Made by a program: the position numbers and the translations under genes
DNA from: Lachnospiraceae bacterium UBA3273
GTDB taxonomy: Bacteria; Bacillota; Clostridia; Lachnospirales; Lachnospiraceae
DNA length: 8,418 nucleotides
Assembly (NCBI GenBank): GCA_002362385.1
Contig: DEUB01000036.1
Location: forward strand, 1-8,418
Reading direction: 5' to 3'
The notes under the pieces: generated by a model
Told to the model about the DNA's origin: nothing
The model's database searches: none
The model's input: the letters and a program-made list of their open reading frames with translations, nothing else
Shown: in pieces, positions 1 to 6,179 of the stretch
Numbering within the stretch: position 1 is the stretch's first letter
Layout of the letters: each line of letters starts with the position of its first letter

Positions 1-39
1 CCTACAATAAACTTACGCTATCAGTAAAGGAAATAAATA

Positions 40-67
40 TTGATGGAATTATTTTTTATGATATACT
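40..67 (+). promoter_or_regulatory. Putative sigma-A promoter of the NiaR-like repressor gene
   Basis: A -35-like TTGATG (40-45) and a -10-like TATACT (62-67) are separated by 16 bp. Transcription would start near 74, about 23 nt upstream of the preferred ATG at 97. The surrounding DNA is AT-rich. No clear operator palindrome was recognised here, so autoregulation by the repressor is possible but not shown. Confidence 0.5.
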
Positions 68-96
68 TGATTAAATAGAAAGAAGCGGTGAGAATC

Positions 97-618
97 ATGA
101 ATAAGGAAGAGAGACAGAAACAAATTTTGAAGATTTTGAAAAACGAAGCGGCGCCTTTATCGGGCACAGAATTAGCCAGGCGGCTGAATGTCAGCAGACA
201 GGTAGTCGTGCAGGATATTGCCCTGTTACGGGCCGATAACCGTAATATTATCGCAACGAATAAAGGCTATCTTTTCTTTCATGAGGGAGGGCAGGCAAAA
301 AGCAGAAGAAGCTTCTGCGTCTGCCACAGGGATGAGGATATTTTGGATGAATTTTATGCCATAGTGGATTGCGGAGGCAGGGTTTTGAATGTGGTGGTGG
401 AGCATGAGATTTACGGGCAGATTGCCGTGGACCTGATCATCAACAACAGGGAGGATGCCCTTAGCTATGTGGAAAAGAGCAGGGATAAAAATACGAAGCC
501 TTTAAATATCCTTACCAACGGCGTCCACTATCATACCGTAAAAGCCGACGGCGAGGAAATTCTCGATAAGATAGAAGAAAGATTAAAAAAGCTGGGTTAT
601 CTCATCGACAATGAATAG
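97..618 (+). CDS. niaR: NiaR-family transcriptional repressor of NAD/niacin genes (HTH_11 + 3H domain)
   Basis: Niacin-responsive DNA-binding repressor of the YrxA/NiaR family, which in Firmicutes controls NAD synthesis and niacin uptake genes. From the ATG at 97 the product is 173 aa, the usual family length. Residues about 5-58 form a winged helix of the HTH_11 type (LSGTELARRLNVSRQVVVQDI, then a wing ending NKGYLF). Residues about 72-170 form the 3H domain, with H77 (VCHRDED), H103, and H144/H146 (GVHYH). H77, E85, H144 and H146 sit at positions matching the metal ligands described for the Thermotoga member, so the effector/metal site looks intact. An in-frame GTG at 88 would add three residues; I prefer ATG 97 because GGTGAG (87-92) lies just upstream of it. 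The gene is monocistronic, with its own promoter and a strong terminator. The family call is firm; the niacin ligand is inferred from the family. Confidence 0.9.
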   Translation: MNKEERQKQILKILKNEAAPLSGTELARRLNVSRQVVVQDIALLRADNRNIIATNKGYLFFHEGGQAKSRRSFCVCHRDEDILDEFYAIVDCGGRVLNVVVEHEIYGQIAVDLIINNREDALSYVEKSRDKNTKPLNILTNGVHYHTVKADGEEILDKIEERLKKLGYLIDNE

Positions 619-640
619 CCGGGAATAAGGGGAAAGCAGT

Positions 641-701
641 ACAGGCAACGGTACAGTCATGTGTATGGATTTAAAATGACTGTGCAGCTGCCTGTTTTTT
701 T
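641..701 (+). terminator. Strong intrinsic terminator after niaR
   Basis: A long hairpin with arms 641-660 and 676-695 (17 of 20 positions complementary, loop about 15 nt) is followed by seven T residues (695-701). It begins 22 bp after the niaR stop codon, so niaR transcription should end here and the downstream membrane-protein gene should not be in the same transcript. Confidence 0.85.
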
Positions 702-704
702 GTG

Positions 705-773
705 GAAATAGAGTGACTGTGTGAATAGAGTGATCGTGTGAATATAGTGACTGTGTAAATACAGTGACTGTGT
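705..773. repeat. 17-bp tandem repeat, four copies
   Basis: Four head-to-tail units lie at 705-722, 723-739, 740-756 and 757-773, with consensus GAATAGAGTGACTGTGT. The first unit has one extra base, the second has TC for CT in the middle, and the last two vary at one or two positions. A decayed fifth unit may follow. The array starts right after the niaR terminator, and its GTGACTGTG core resembles the right arm of that terminator (ATGACTGTG), so it may have arisen by slippage copying from it. No function can be assigned. Confidence 0.8.
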
Positions 774-1034
774 AAATATTGGGCTGCGGGAATATAAGGG
801 CTTGCTTTTTATATCATATTGTGCTATTGTACAGATTGTGCCAGGAAGCTGTAAAGACAACTGACAAGACAGATGAAAGACGGTAAAAAACGGGAAATAT
901 CTGACGGGTAAGCATCAGGGAATCATGAAGCTTAAAGATCAGGAGTTATGATAACAGCAGGAATTTGAAAACGGCATGGCATATATGGAAACGGCATATA
1001 TGGAAACAGCATGAGAGATGAAGGGACAACACAA
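774..1034. other. Intergenic region upstream of the PfoR-like gene
   Basis: No convincing gene is visible here. A weak promoter candidate is TTGCTT (802-807), 17 bp, then TATTGT (825-830); it matches consensus poorly. If it is real, the 5' leader would be about 200 nt. The leader contains a 15-bp direct duplication (978-1007) and a short open frame at 976-1014 just before the Shine-Dalgarno sequence. I could not match it to a riboswitch class. Confidence 0.4.
978..1007 (+). repeat. 15-bp direct duplication before the PfoR-like start
   Basis: GGCATATATGGAAAC occurs twice in perfect tandem (978-992 and 993-1007), flanked by partial copies (AAAACGGCAT before, AGCAT after). Because the period is a multiple of three, it encodes a repeated peptide in the frame 976-1014 (MAYMETAYMETA, then stop). 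That frame has only a weak, distant AGGA upstream. Confidence 0.75.
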
Positions 1035-2099
1035 ATGGAAAAAGTTAAGAAATTGTTGAATGAAATTTTTATTGACGGATTAAGCGGTATGGCTACCGGA
1101 CTTTTTGCCACCCTGATCGTAGGAACGATCATCCAGCAGATAGGCAATCTGATCCCTGGCGCGGCAGGAAGTTATTTGTTTCTTATAGGAAAAATGGCGG
1201 CTGCCGTTACGGGAGCGGGTATTGGCGCAGGCGTGGCGATCCGGTTAAAGCAGAGTCCCCTGGTCATTATTTCGGCATCGGTCTGCGGTATGACAGGAGC
1301 TTTTGCCTCCAAGATCATCGGCGGCGCTTTTTTACTGGAAGGCGTTGTGAACCTTGCAGGGCCGGGAGAGCCTTTGGGAGCGTTTATAGCGGCCATGGTG
1401 GCGGTATATTTGGGAAAACTGGTTTCGGGCAGGACGAAAGTGGATATCCTGATCACACCCCTTGTATGTATATTGTCAGGTTCTGCGGTAGGGCTGGTCT
1501 TAGGGCCTCCTATTTCGGCATTTATGGCATTTTTAGGAAGTCTTATTAATGTGGGAACGCAGCAGGCGCCTTTTCTGATGGGGATCATTGTATCGGTGTT
1601 GATGGGGATCATCCTGACGCTGCCCATCAGCTCTGCAGCCCTTGGGGTTATTTTGAACCTGTCAGGTCTGGCAGCGGGGGCGGCTACTGTAGGATGCTGC
1701 GCCAACATGGTGGGCTTTGCGGTGGCAAGCTACAGAGAAAATAAGGTAAACGGGCTGCTGGCACAGGGACTGGGAACCAGTATGCTGCAGATCGGAAATA
1801 TTGTGAAAAAGCCTGTCATATGGCTGCCGGCAATCATTACAAGCGCAATATTGGGACCGGTTTCCACTTTGTTGTTTGGCATGACCAATAATGCCACAGG
1901 CTCCGGTATGGGAACTGCGGGACTGGTAGGGCAGATCACTACATACCAGACGATGACCGCGGAAGCGTCGCCTGCGGTAGTTCTCTTAAAGATTGTTTTG
2001 CTGCACTTTGTATTTCCGGCTGTGCTTTCTCTTTTGATCAGTGAATTTATGCGTAAAAAGGGATGGATCAAACCGGGGGATATGAAATTAGAGGTATAA
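1035..2099 (+). CDS. PfoR-like / PTS EIIC_2 family integral membrane protein
   Basis: Polytopic membrane protein of the PTS_EIIC_2 family (COG3641, PfoR). PfoR was named in Clostridium perfringens as a putative regulator of perfringolysin, but the family resembles the membrane-spanning IIC subunit of sugar phosphotransferase systems. The 354-aa product has roughly nine hydrophobic stretches, many Gly/Ala-rich (for example VTGAGIGAGVAI), a cytoplasmic basic tail, and conserved-looking patches LPISSAA, GCCANMVGFAVASYRENK, QGLGTSMLQIGNI and GSGMGTAGLVGQI. No EIIA or EIIB domain or gene is nearby, so phosphotransfer activity is unproven and the substrate is unknown. I chose the ATG at 1035 because AAGGGA (1021-1026) lies 8 nt upstream; an in-frame ATG at 1011 would add eight polar residues and has no good ribosome-binding site. 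The gene stands alone between niaR and a convergent yerC. Confidence 0.85.
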   Translation: MEKVKKLLNEIFIDGLSGMATGLFATLIVGTIIQQIGNLIPGAAGSYLFLIGKMAAAVTGAGIGAGVAIRLKQSPLVIISASVCGMTGAFASKIIGGAFLLEGVVNLAGPGEPLGAFIAAMVAVYLGKLVSGRTKVDILITPLVCILSGSAVGLVLGPPISAFMAFLGSLINVGTQQAPFLMGIIVSVLMGIILTLPISSAALGVILNLSGLAAGAATVGCCANMVGFAVASYRENKVNGLLAQGLGTSMLQIGNIVKKPVIWLPAIITSAILGPVSTLLFGMTNNATGSGMGTAGLVGQITTYQTMTAEASPAVVLLKIVLLHFVFPAVLSLLISEFMRKKGWIKPGDMKLEV

Positions 2100-2100
2100 A

Positions 2101-2217
2101 AAGAGGCGGGAGGTCATATTTGTCTCCATTGGGTCAAGCGAACATGCTTGTATGTTCATTTGACCCTCAAATCAAGGTTGAAAGATTTTCTTTCAACCTT
2201 TGGCTCTCCCGCTTTTT
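2101..2217. terminator. Branched (three-way) terminator between convergent genes
   Basis: An outer stem GCGGGAG (2106-2112) / CTCCCGC (2206-2212) encloses two further hairpins. The first is GGGTCAA (2131-2137) / TTGACCC (2160-2166), continued inward by GAACAT (2140-2145) / ATGTTC (2152-2157). The second is a perfect 11-bp stem, 2174-2184 / 2190-2200, with an ATTTT loop. Five T residues (2213-2217) follow the outer stem on the plus strand. On the minus strand the outer stem is followed by CTCTTTT. It therefore probably terminates both the PfoR-like gene and yerC. It is far larger than an ordinary terminator and may be a dispersed repeat. Confidence 0.75.
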
Positions 2218-2260
2218 AGAGCAGATTTTTATAGAAAAATAAAGTGAAAACGCAGAAAAG

Positions 2261-2545
2261 TCATTCCATACGTTCAAATACCAGTTCATACCCGTCGCTG
2301 CCATAATTTAAAGAACGGTTGACACGGCTGATGGTAGCGGTGGATGCGCCTGTTTTCTCTGCGATCTCTAAATAGGTTTTCTTGTCTCTTAGCATCGTAG
2401 CCACTTCAAAACGCTGTGACAGGGAAAGAAGTTCGTTTACGGTACACAGATCTTCAAAAAAGGAATAGCATTCTTCCTTTGTCTGTAATGATAAAACTGC
2501 CTGAAAAAGGGCGTCCACAGATTCTGTTTTTATCTTTTTGTTCAT
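2261..2545 (-). CDS. yerC: YerC/YecD family TrpR-related DNA-binding protein
   Basis: Small (94 aa) helical regulator of the YerC/YecD family, related to the Trp repressor fold. Helical segment 8-50 contains the family-typical stretch EECYSFFEDLCTVNELLSLSQRFEVA. Residues about 55-80 form the helix-turn-helix (KTYLEIAEKTGASTATISRVNRSLNYG). The protein is full length for the family. It starts at ATG 2543-2545 with GAGGA about 5 nt upstream. It lies downstream of the PHP phosphoesterase gene on the same strand, but 315 bp of repeat-rich DNA separate them, so co-transcription is uncertain. Which genes it regulates and any ligand are unknown; tryptophan sensing should not be assumed for this branch. 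Confidence 0.9.
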   Translation of the reverse strand: MNKKIKTESVDALFQAVLSLQTKEECYSFFEDLCTVNELLSLSQRFEVATMLRDKKTYLEIAEKTGASTATISRVNRSLNYGSDGYELVFERME

Positions 2546-2860
2546 ATTGTCCTCGCTATATTTTCATGATTTATTCCCGCGGGCAAGACTCTGAAAAGTG
2601 CAGGCATTCTAAAGAGCGTATGTATCTTAAGGCATGCAGGCATTTTAAGCGTATGCATCTTAAGGTATGCAGGCAATTCAAAGAGCATATGTATCTTTGA
2701 AAGTATGCCAGGCATTCTAAAGAGTGTAAAGTAAGCGGGTATGTTTTTATGTAAACTATGCAGCTCCTTAAGGGGCCGGCTTTGCGCAAATATTATAAAA
2801 GGCACAAAGACTTTAATACTGTAAAATTTTAACGTCTTAATTATTTTATCATAGTAAAAA
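2546..2860. other. Intergenic region between the PHP gene and yerC
   Basis: Apart from the repeat array (2600-2730), this stretch contains a CCCGCGGG palindrome (2576-2583) and a very AT-rich part (2795-2860) just after the PHP stop codon. Long open frames run through both strands, but they encode the repeat itself (recurring CLH/RCIR-type segments on the minus strand) and lack ribosome-binding sites. No convincing promoter for yerC or terminator for the PHP gene was found. Confidence 0.5.
2600..2730. repeat. 33-38-bp degenerate tandem repeats
   Basis: Successive units start with GCAGGCATTCTAAAGAG or close variants at 2600, 2636, 2669 and (as GCCAGGCATTC) 2707. Unit lengths are 36, 33 and 38 bp, with a partial fourth. 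Within each full unit the order is GCAGGCA, TTCTAAAGAG, CGTATGTATCTTAAGG, CAT, so short palindromes (CTTAAG, GCATGC at unit junctions) recur. There are no unique spacers, so this is not a CRISPR array. The array lies in the leader of yerC when read on the minus strand. Confidence 0.8.
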
Positions 2861-3607
2861 TTAAAGGTAAAGGCTATTTGCAAAATAATCCCGGATTTCC
2901 GGTTTCAAATAGGAAAAATAATGGGACAGGCTGTCGTTTACAACCTTTTCAAAGGGGAAACCTGCCTCCTTTACCAGCGCTTCCGAAAAGTCGTGGGCGC
3001 CTACTAAGGTATCGGTATGGGCATCGCTGTTTAAAATGATTTCCACGTCATGTTTCATACAGGCCTCTAAGAGTCTCAGATAATTGTCATGGGCTCCGGG
3101 ACGGTAGCTGGTAGGGGCCAAAGAGGAGTTGTTGACTTCAAAGAGCTTGTGATTGGCGGCGGCAGCCCTTGCCACTTCGTCATAATCCACGGGAAAACGG
3201 TCGTCATCCAAATGTCCCACGATCTGGATCAGGGGGTTATTGAGAATGTGTTTGATGCAGTCGGTTGTTTCCTTCCGGCTCATAAAAGGAATGCATGGGG
3301 GATGCAGGCTTGCAATGGCCACGTCCATGGAGGAAAGAAGCTCTGGAGTCATATCCACAGACCCTTTTTCATCCAGAATATTTAATTCCACGCCGAAAAG
3401 AAGAGGGACGTCATAGGCATTCCGGTCCAGGATGCGGTAGTTTTCAAAATAGAATACGTGGCAGGAGCCGGGCATGTTGACGGAATGTTCGGTAATTGCC
3501 AAAAGGCTCAGGTTCTTTTTGAAGGCGGCCAGGGACATTTCACGGATCGTGTTAAAGGCGTGTCCGCTGACCAAAGTATGGGTATGGGAATCCAGAACGT
3601 ATTTCAT
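2861..3607 (-). CDS. YcdX-like PHP-domain phosphoesterase
   Basis: Metal-dependent phosphoesterase of the PHP superfamily, YcdX-like branch (248 aa; Escherichia coli YcdX is about 245 aa). All metal-binding residues are recognisable: H8 and H10 (DSHTHT), H16 (SGHAFNT), H41 (TEHS), E74 (GVELNI), H102 (SLHPP), H132 (GHLDDDRFPVD), D195 and H197 (SDAHTD). Spacing is the same as in YcdX apart from an offset of one to three residues, so a trinuclear metal site is expected. The protein should be cytoplasmic, as there is no signal peptide. The natural substrate is not known for this branch. The ATG at 3605-3607 has a strong AAAGGAG 6 nt upstream. The gene is transcribed divergently from the DUF1836 gene, from a promoter interleaved with that gene's promoter. 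Confidence 0.9.
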   Translation of the reverse strand: MKYVLDSHTHTLVSGHAFNTIREMSLAAFKKNLSLLAITEHSVNMPGSCHVFYFENYRILDRNAYDVPLLFGVELNILDEKGSVDMTPELLSSMDVAIASLHPPCIPFMSRKETTDCIKHILNNPLIQIVGHLDDDRFPVDYDEVARAAAANHKLFEVNNSSLAPTSYRPGAHDNYLRLLEACMKHDVEIILNSDAHTDTLVGAHDFSEALVKEAGFPFEKVVNDSLSHYFSYLKPEIRDYFANSLYL

Positions 3608-3678
3608 GGTGTACTCCTTTATATTATCTTATAGCGGTTGATGATCGGTTTGGGTGCATAATACTTTCAACAATATGT

Positions 3679-3707
3679 ATTTTAATACGTTTACAAATGG
3701 TTTTCAA
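3679..3707 (-). promoter_or_regulatory. Promoter for the PHP gene
   Basis: Read on the minus strand, TTGAAA (3702-3707) and TAAAAT (3679-3684) are separated by exactly 17 bp. Transcription would start near 3672, giving a leader of about 65 nt. The -10 box lies within an inverted repeat, GTATT TT AATAC (3677-3688), a possible operator. Confidence 0.6.
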
Positions 3708-3718
3708 TACTATATAAT
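3690..3718 (+). promoter_or_regulatory. Promoter for the DUF1836 gene
   Basis: TTTACA (3690-3695) and a perfect TATAAT (3713-3718) are separated by 17 bp. Transcription would start near 3725, which excludes the upstream in-frame GTG/ATG at 3725-3730 as starts and supports ATG 3755. The -35 box lies inside the spacer of the opposing PHP promoter. Confidence 0.7.
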
Positions 3719-3754
3719 AAGGATGTGATGTATGAATACTTTTGGAGGGTAAGG

Positions 3755-4387
3755 ATGACAATTTCTACAGATGATTTATTGAACAGTATTTTAAAGAGTT
3801 TCGACAGGATCGGACATATTCAGTCTGAGGATATCCCCAATATTGATTTATATATGGATCAGGTCACGACCTTTATGGAGCAGCATATGAGGGCGTCTAC
3901 CCGCAATCCTGAGGAGGATAAGATCTTAACGAAGACCATGATCAACAATTATGCAAAGAACAATCTGCTGCCGCCCCCTGTGAAGAAAAAATATTCCAAG
4001 GAGCATGTGCTGGTGCTTATTTTCATCTATTATTTTAAGGGGATCCTGTCCATAGGGGATATACAGAATCTGTTGAATCCTTTGACGGATAAGTTTTTCC
4101 ATACCGGTTCTGATATGAAAATGGAAGATATTTATGATGAGGTTTTCTCGTTGGAAAAGGACAAGATAGAGGATCTGAAGAAAGACGTTAAGAAAATGTA
4201 CGAGGCGTCTGCAAAAACGTTCCAGAAAGCAGAGGAAGAGGACAGGGAGTTTCTGCAGCGGTTTTCCTTTATCTGTATGTTAAGCTATGACGTATACGTA
4301 AAAAAGATGCTCATTGAGAAGATCATTGACAGCATGAAAAAAGGAGAAGGGGAAGAAAAAGCCTCCAAACCTGCAAAAGCAGAATAG
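3755..4387 (+). CDS. DUF1836 family protein, putative MerR-like regulator
   Basis: A 210-aa soluble protein of the DUF1836 family, common in clostridia and of unknown biological role. The N-terminal part includes the family-typical entry DIPNIDLYMDQV (26-37). Residues about 57-110 look like a MerR-type winged helix: LTKTMINNYAKNNLLPPP, then KYSKEHVLVLIFIYYFKGILSIGDIQNLL. Residues about 125-195 are charged and helical. The tail (GEGEEKASKPAKAE) is low-complexity. ATG 3755 has GGAGGG 5 nt upstream and agrees with the mapped promoter; starts at 3725/3728 would add about ten residues but lie at the predicted transcription start. The interleaved divergent promoters with the PHP gene make it a candidate regulator of that gene and of itself, which is inference only. 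Confidence 0.85.
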   Translation: MTISTDDLLNSILKSFDRIGHIQSEDIPNIDLYMDQVTTFMEQHMRASTRNPEEDKILTKTMINNYAKNNLLPPPVKKKYSKEHVLVLIFIYYFKGILSIGDIQNLLNPLTDKFFHTGSDMKMEDIYDEVFSLEKDKIEDLKKDVKKMYEASAKTFQKAEEEDREFLQRFSFICMLSYDVYVKKMLIEKIIDSMKKGEGEEKASKPAKAE

Positions 4388-4388
4388 T

Positions 4389-4423
4389 AAAAAGCCCCGC
4401 CGTATCAGGCAGGGCCTTTTTTT
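4389..4423. terminator. Bidirectional terminator between the DUF1836 gene and the anti-sigma gene
   Basis: The hairpin GCCCCGCC (4394-4401) / GGCAGGGC (4408-4415), with one C/A mismatch and a 6-nt loop, is preceded by AAAAA and followed by TTTTTTT (4417-4423). It can end transcription in both directions. Its T tract overlaps the stop codon of the convergent anti-sigma gene (4422-4424), so the two genes are packed end to end. Confidence 0.85.
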
Positions 4424-5570
4424 ATTCCGGTATTTCTTTTAAGAGGTAATCCACACCGAAAATATCAATGCGGGAAATACTGTCGGGATCAAAGGTCTGA
4501 ATAGGTCTTTCCGATGTATGTTCATCCTTATAAAAACAACCGCTTGCAATGGTAAGGTCGCAGAATCCGTTTTCTTCCCGGGGATGGGTATCGGTATACC
4601 GCCACCAGTTTGAGGAGGTAAGAGGGCCTTTGGGCATTTCCAGCGTAACATATGTGTGTTCGGAAAGGATTGTATCGTCGGAAGAGGCAAAGGCCTGGTC
4701 GAACCCGGCCTTGCGGCTGCCGGTAACCGCATAGGATAATCCGGAGAGATATAAATATTTTGCATCATAATAAGCAGGTTCGTCTCCCTCGCATATCAGC
4801 TCATACTTTTTAAATTCCATATCGGAGTCTAAGGAAAGGGTTGTTTCCTTCATGCCGGCATACATGGGATAACGAAAAATTCCTTCTCTGGAGCTGTAAT
4901 CAAAGCTGCTTGCCACAAAACCGACACAAAAAGACGCCGTATATTCAGGATCCGTGCCGTTATTTGAAGGCGTTGCCCCGTCTGAGCCGGAAACATATGC
5001 GGTATCAGTACAGGGGGCATCTAATTTTTCCCAGATATCACACCAGTTTACGCCGTATTCTTCGATATTGCCGTCAAGGATCGAAGGAGAGAGGTTCAAA
5101 TGATCCACCGAAAAAAGACCGGGATTGTTTTTGATCCAGTCGATCCCCTCACGGTCAAGTCCGGTATATCTGACGACCAGAATGGCGGTTATGCCGTCCG
5201 AAAGCATTTCCGTTATCTCCATGCTCACATGCTGGTCCTGCTCGAAATAAAGTTCCTGTTTTACCGAGTCCTCCACGCCAAAACTGCTCTGGTCTACGAT
5301 CGTATCATTGTTCGGGGAAAATATTTCCCGAAACAAAATAGTCAGATTTTGCGCTATTACGGGATTGGCGTTTATAAATACAGTTCCTGAGATAAATATT
5401 GCCGCAATGCAGGCTGCTGCATGGATCATCCATGTTTTTCCGGATTTTTTCGGCGGTTTTTCCCCGGCCTTTTCATGGGCTTCCTTTAAGACCGCATTCC
5501 AGATCTGTTCCTTTTTTTGTGTGGAAATATTGATTTGTTCCACGGATTCCTTATACTCTTTTAAATTCAT
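4422..5570 (-). CDS. DUF4179 membrane anti-sigma factor
   Basis: Predicted single-pass anti-sigma factor for the adjacent ECF sigma factor (382 aa). Residues 1-45 are cytoplasmic and charged, the expected sigma-binding part. Residues about 46-67 form one membrane helix (HAAACIAAIFISGTVFI). The DUF4179-type segment continues past NANPVIAQNL. Residues from about 75 to the end form a large extracytoplasmic region of about 300 aa, with a low-complexity linker near GSDGATPSNNGTDP. The upstream TTG at 5588, overlapping the sigma stop, would add six residues; ATG 5568-5570 is preferred because AAAGGAGA lies about 6 nt before it. Only 14 bp separate it from the sigma gene, so the two are surely co-transcribed. 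The external signal and the release mechanism are unknown; no protease site could be identified by eye. Confidence 0.85.
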   Translation of the reverse strand: MNLKEYKESVEQINISTQKKEQIWNAVLKEAHEKAGEKPPKKSGKTWMIHAAACIAAIFISGTVFINANPVIAQNLTILFREIFSPNNDTIVDQSSFGVEDSVKQELYFEQDQHVSMEITEMLSDGITAILVVRYTGLDREGIDWIKNNPGLFSVDHLNLSPSILDGNIEEYGVNWCDIWEKLDAPCTDTAYVSGSDGATPSNNGTDPEYTASFCVGFVASSFDYSSREGIFRYPMYAGMKETTLSLDSDMEFKKYELICEGDEPAYYDAKYLYLSGLSYAVTGSRKAGFDQAFASSDDTILSEHTYVTLEMPKGPLTSSNWWRYTDTHPREENGFCDLTIASGCFYKDEHTSERPIQTFDPDSISRIDIFGVDYLLKEIPE

Positions 5571-5584
5571 ATGCCGTCTCCTTT

Positions 5585-6061
5585 TCAAACTGTTCTTTCA
5601 TTTTCAATTTCCAGTTTTAATAATTTTCTTGCTTTTGAAAGCCTCGTCTGTACCGTTGAGGGATTTATGCCCAGAATGTCGGCAATTTCTCCTGTTTTAT
5701 AGCCTTCATAATAATAAAGATAGGTAGGAACGCTGTATTTTCTTTCCATTCCCAAAACCAGTTCCAGCATGTTTTCAAAAGCCTGGCAGGAAAGGTTTTG
5801 TATCTGTCCCTCGTCATAAGCACTGCGTTTTTTATGCCACCATCTGGTTAGCTGGGTCTTACAGCAATTGGATGCCGTAATTACCAGCCATGCTCTGGCT
5901 TTTTCTTCGTTTTCAAATTCCGGCTGATTTTTCAGCAGTCGGAGAAAGGTCTCCTGAACCATGTCGCACGCATCCGCTTCATTTTTCATATAAAGAAAAC
6001 AGATGCGGTATACTGTCTGAAAATAGGCGTTATACATTTTTTCGGCTTCCTTTGTGCTCAA
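5585..6061 (-). CDS. ECF RNA polymerase sigma factor (sigma-70 family)
   Basis: Alternative sigma factor of the extracytoplasmic-function type (158 aa), with only regions 2 and 4. Region 2 covers about residues 9-75 (MYNAYFQTVYRICFLYMKN, then the core-binding/-10 segment DACDMVQETFLRLLKN and RAWLVITASNCC). Region 4 covers about 105-152, with the helix-turn-helix KTGEIADILGINPSTVQTRLSKARKLL. Start: TTG at 6059-6061, with an excellent GGGAGG 7 nt upstream. An ATG nine codons in (6035-6037) has a weaker AGGAAG and would trim the first residues. It forms an operon with the DUF4179 anti-sigma gene, the usual pairing in which the membrane protein holds the sigma factor inactive. Its target promoter sequence cannot be deduced with confidence. 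Confidence 0.92.
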   Translation of the reverse strand: MSTKEAEKMYNAYFQTVYRICFLYMKNEADACDMVQETFLRLLKNQPEFENEEKARAWLVITASNCCKTQLTRWWHKKRSAYDEGQIQNLSCQAFENMLELVLGMERKYSVPTYLYYYEGYKTGEIADILGINPSTVQTRLSKARKLLKLEIENERTV

Positions 6062-6124
6062 AATATTTCCTCCCTGGATGTCTTTCTGCTATATCTATAA
6101 AACTATTTAAAATGTTCTTTTATC

Positions 6125-6153
6125 CTTATATGAAATAAAAAATTGAAAGTTAA
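6125..6153 (-). promoter_or_regulatory. Possible promoter of the sigma/anti-sigma operon
   Basis: On the minus strand TTAACT (6148-6153) and TATAAG (6125-6130) are 17 bp apart, giving a leader of about 55 nt. The -35 box sits in one arm of an inverted repeat AAGTTA (6147-6152) / TAACTT (6167-6172). ECF operons are often autoregulated, but I see no standard ECF motif such as AAC near -35. Confidence 0.35.
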
Positions 6154-6179
6154 CATGGAAAAATTGTAACTTAACAATG

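Noticed and set aside
657..860. 67-aa minus-strand frame with repeated YLHSHYIHTITLFTQS-type sequence
   Set aside because: It is simply the 17-bp tandem repeat read in one frame and overlaps the niaR terminator.
774..975. A riboswitch or structured leader upstream of the PfoR-like gene
   Set aside because: No recognisable aptamer consensus, and no terminator/antiterminator pair, could be found by eye.
1172..1708. 178-aa open frame on the minus strand inside the PfoR-like gene
   Set aside because: It is an antisense shadow of Gly/Ala-rich membrane coding sequence. It is proline/threonine-rich without domain character and has no ribosome-binding site.
2600..2730. CRISPR array
   Set aside because: Units abut each other and vary along their whole length; there are no unique spacers of constant size and no cas genes nearby.
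2542..2883. Open frames on the minus strand (and one on the plus strand) across the repeat region
   Set aside because: Their sequence is the tandem repeat translated (CLH..RCIR-like units). Several frames are open at once, and they overlap yerC or the PHP gene without ribosome-binding sites.
5571..5588. TTG start for the anti-sigma gene overlapping the sigma stop codon
   Set aside because: The six extra residues (MKRRRH) would be encoded by the Shine-Dalgarno region itself; the ATG at 5568-5570 follows that site at a normal distance.
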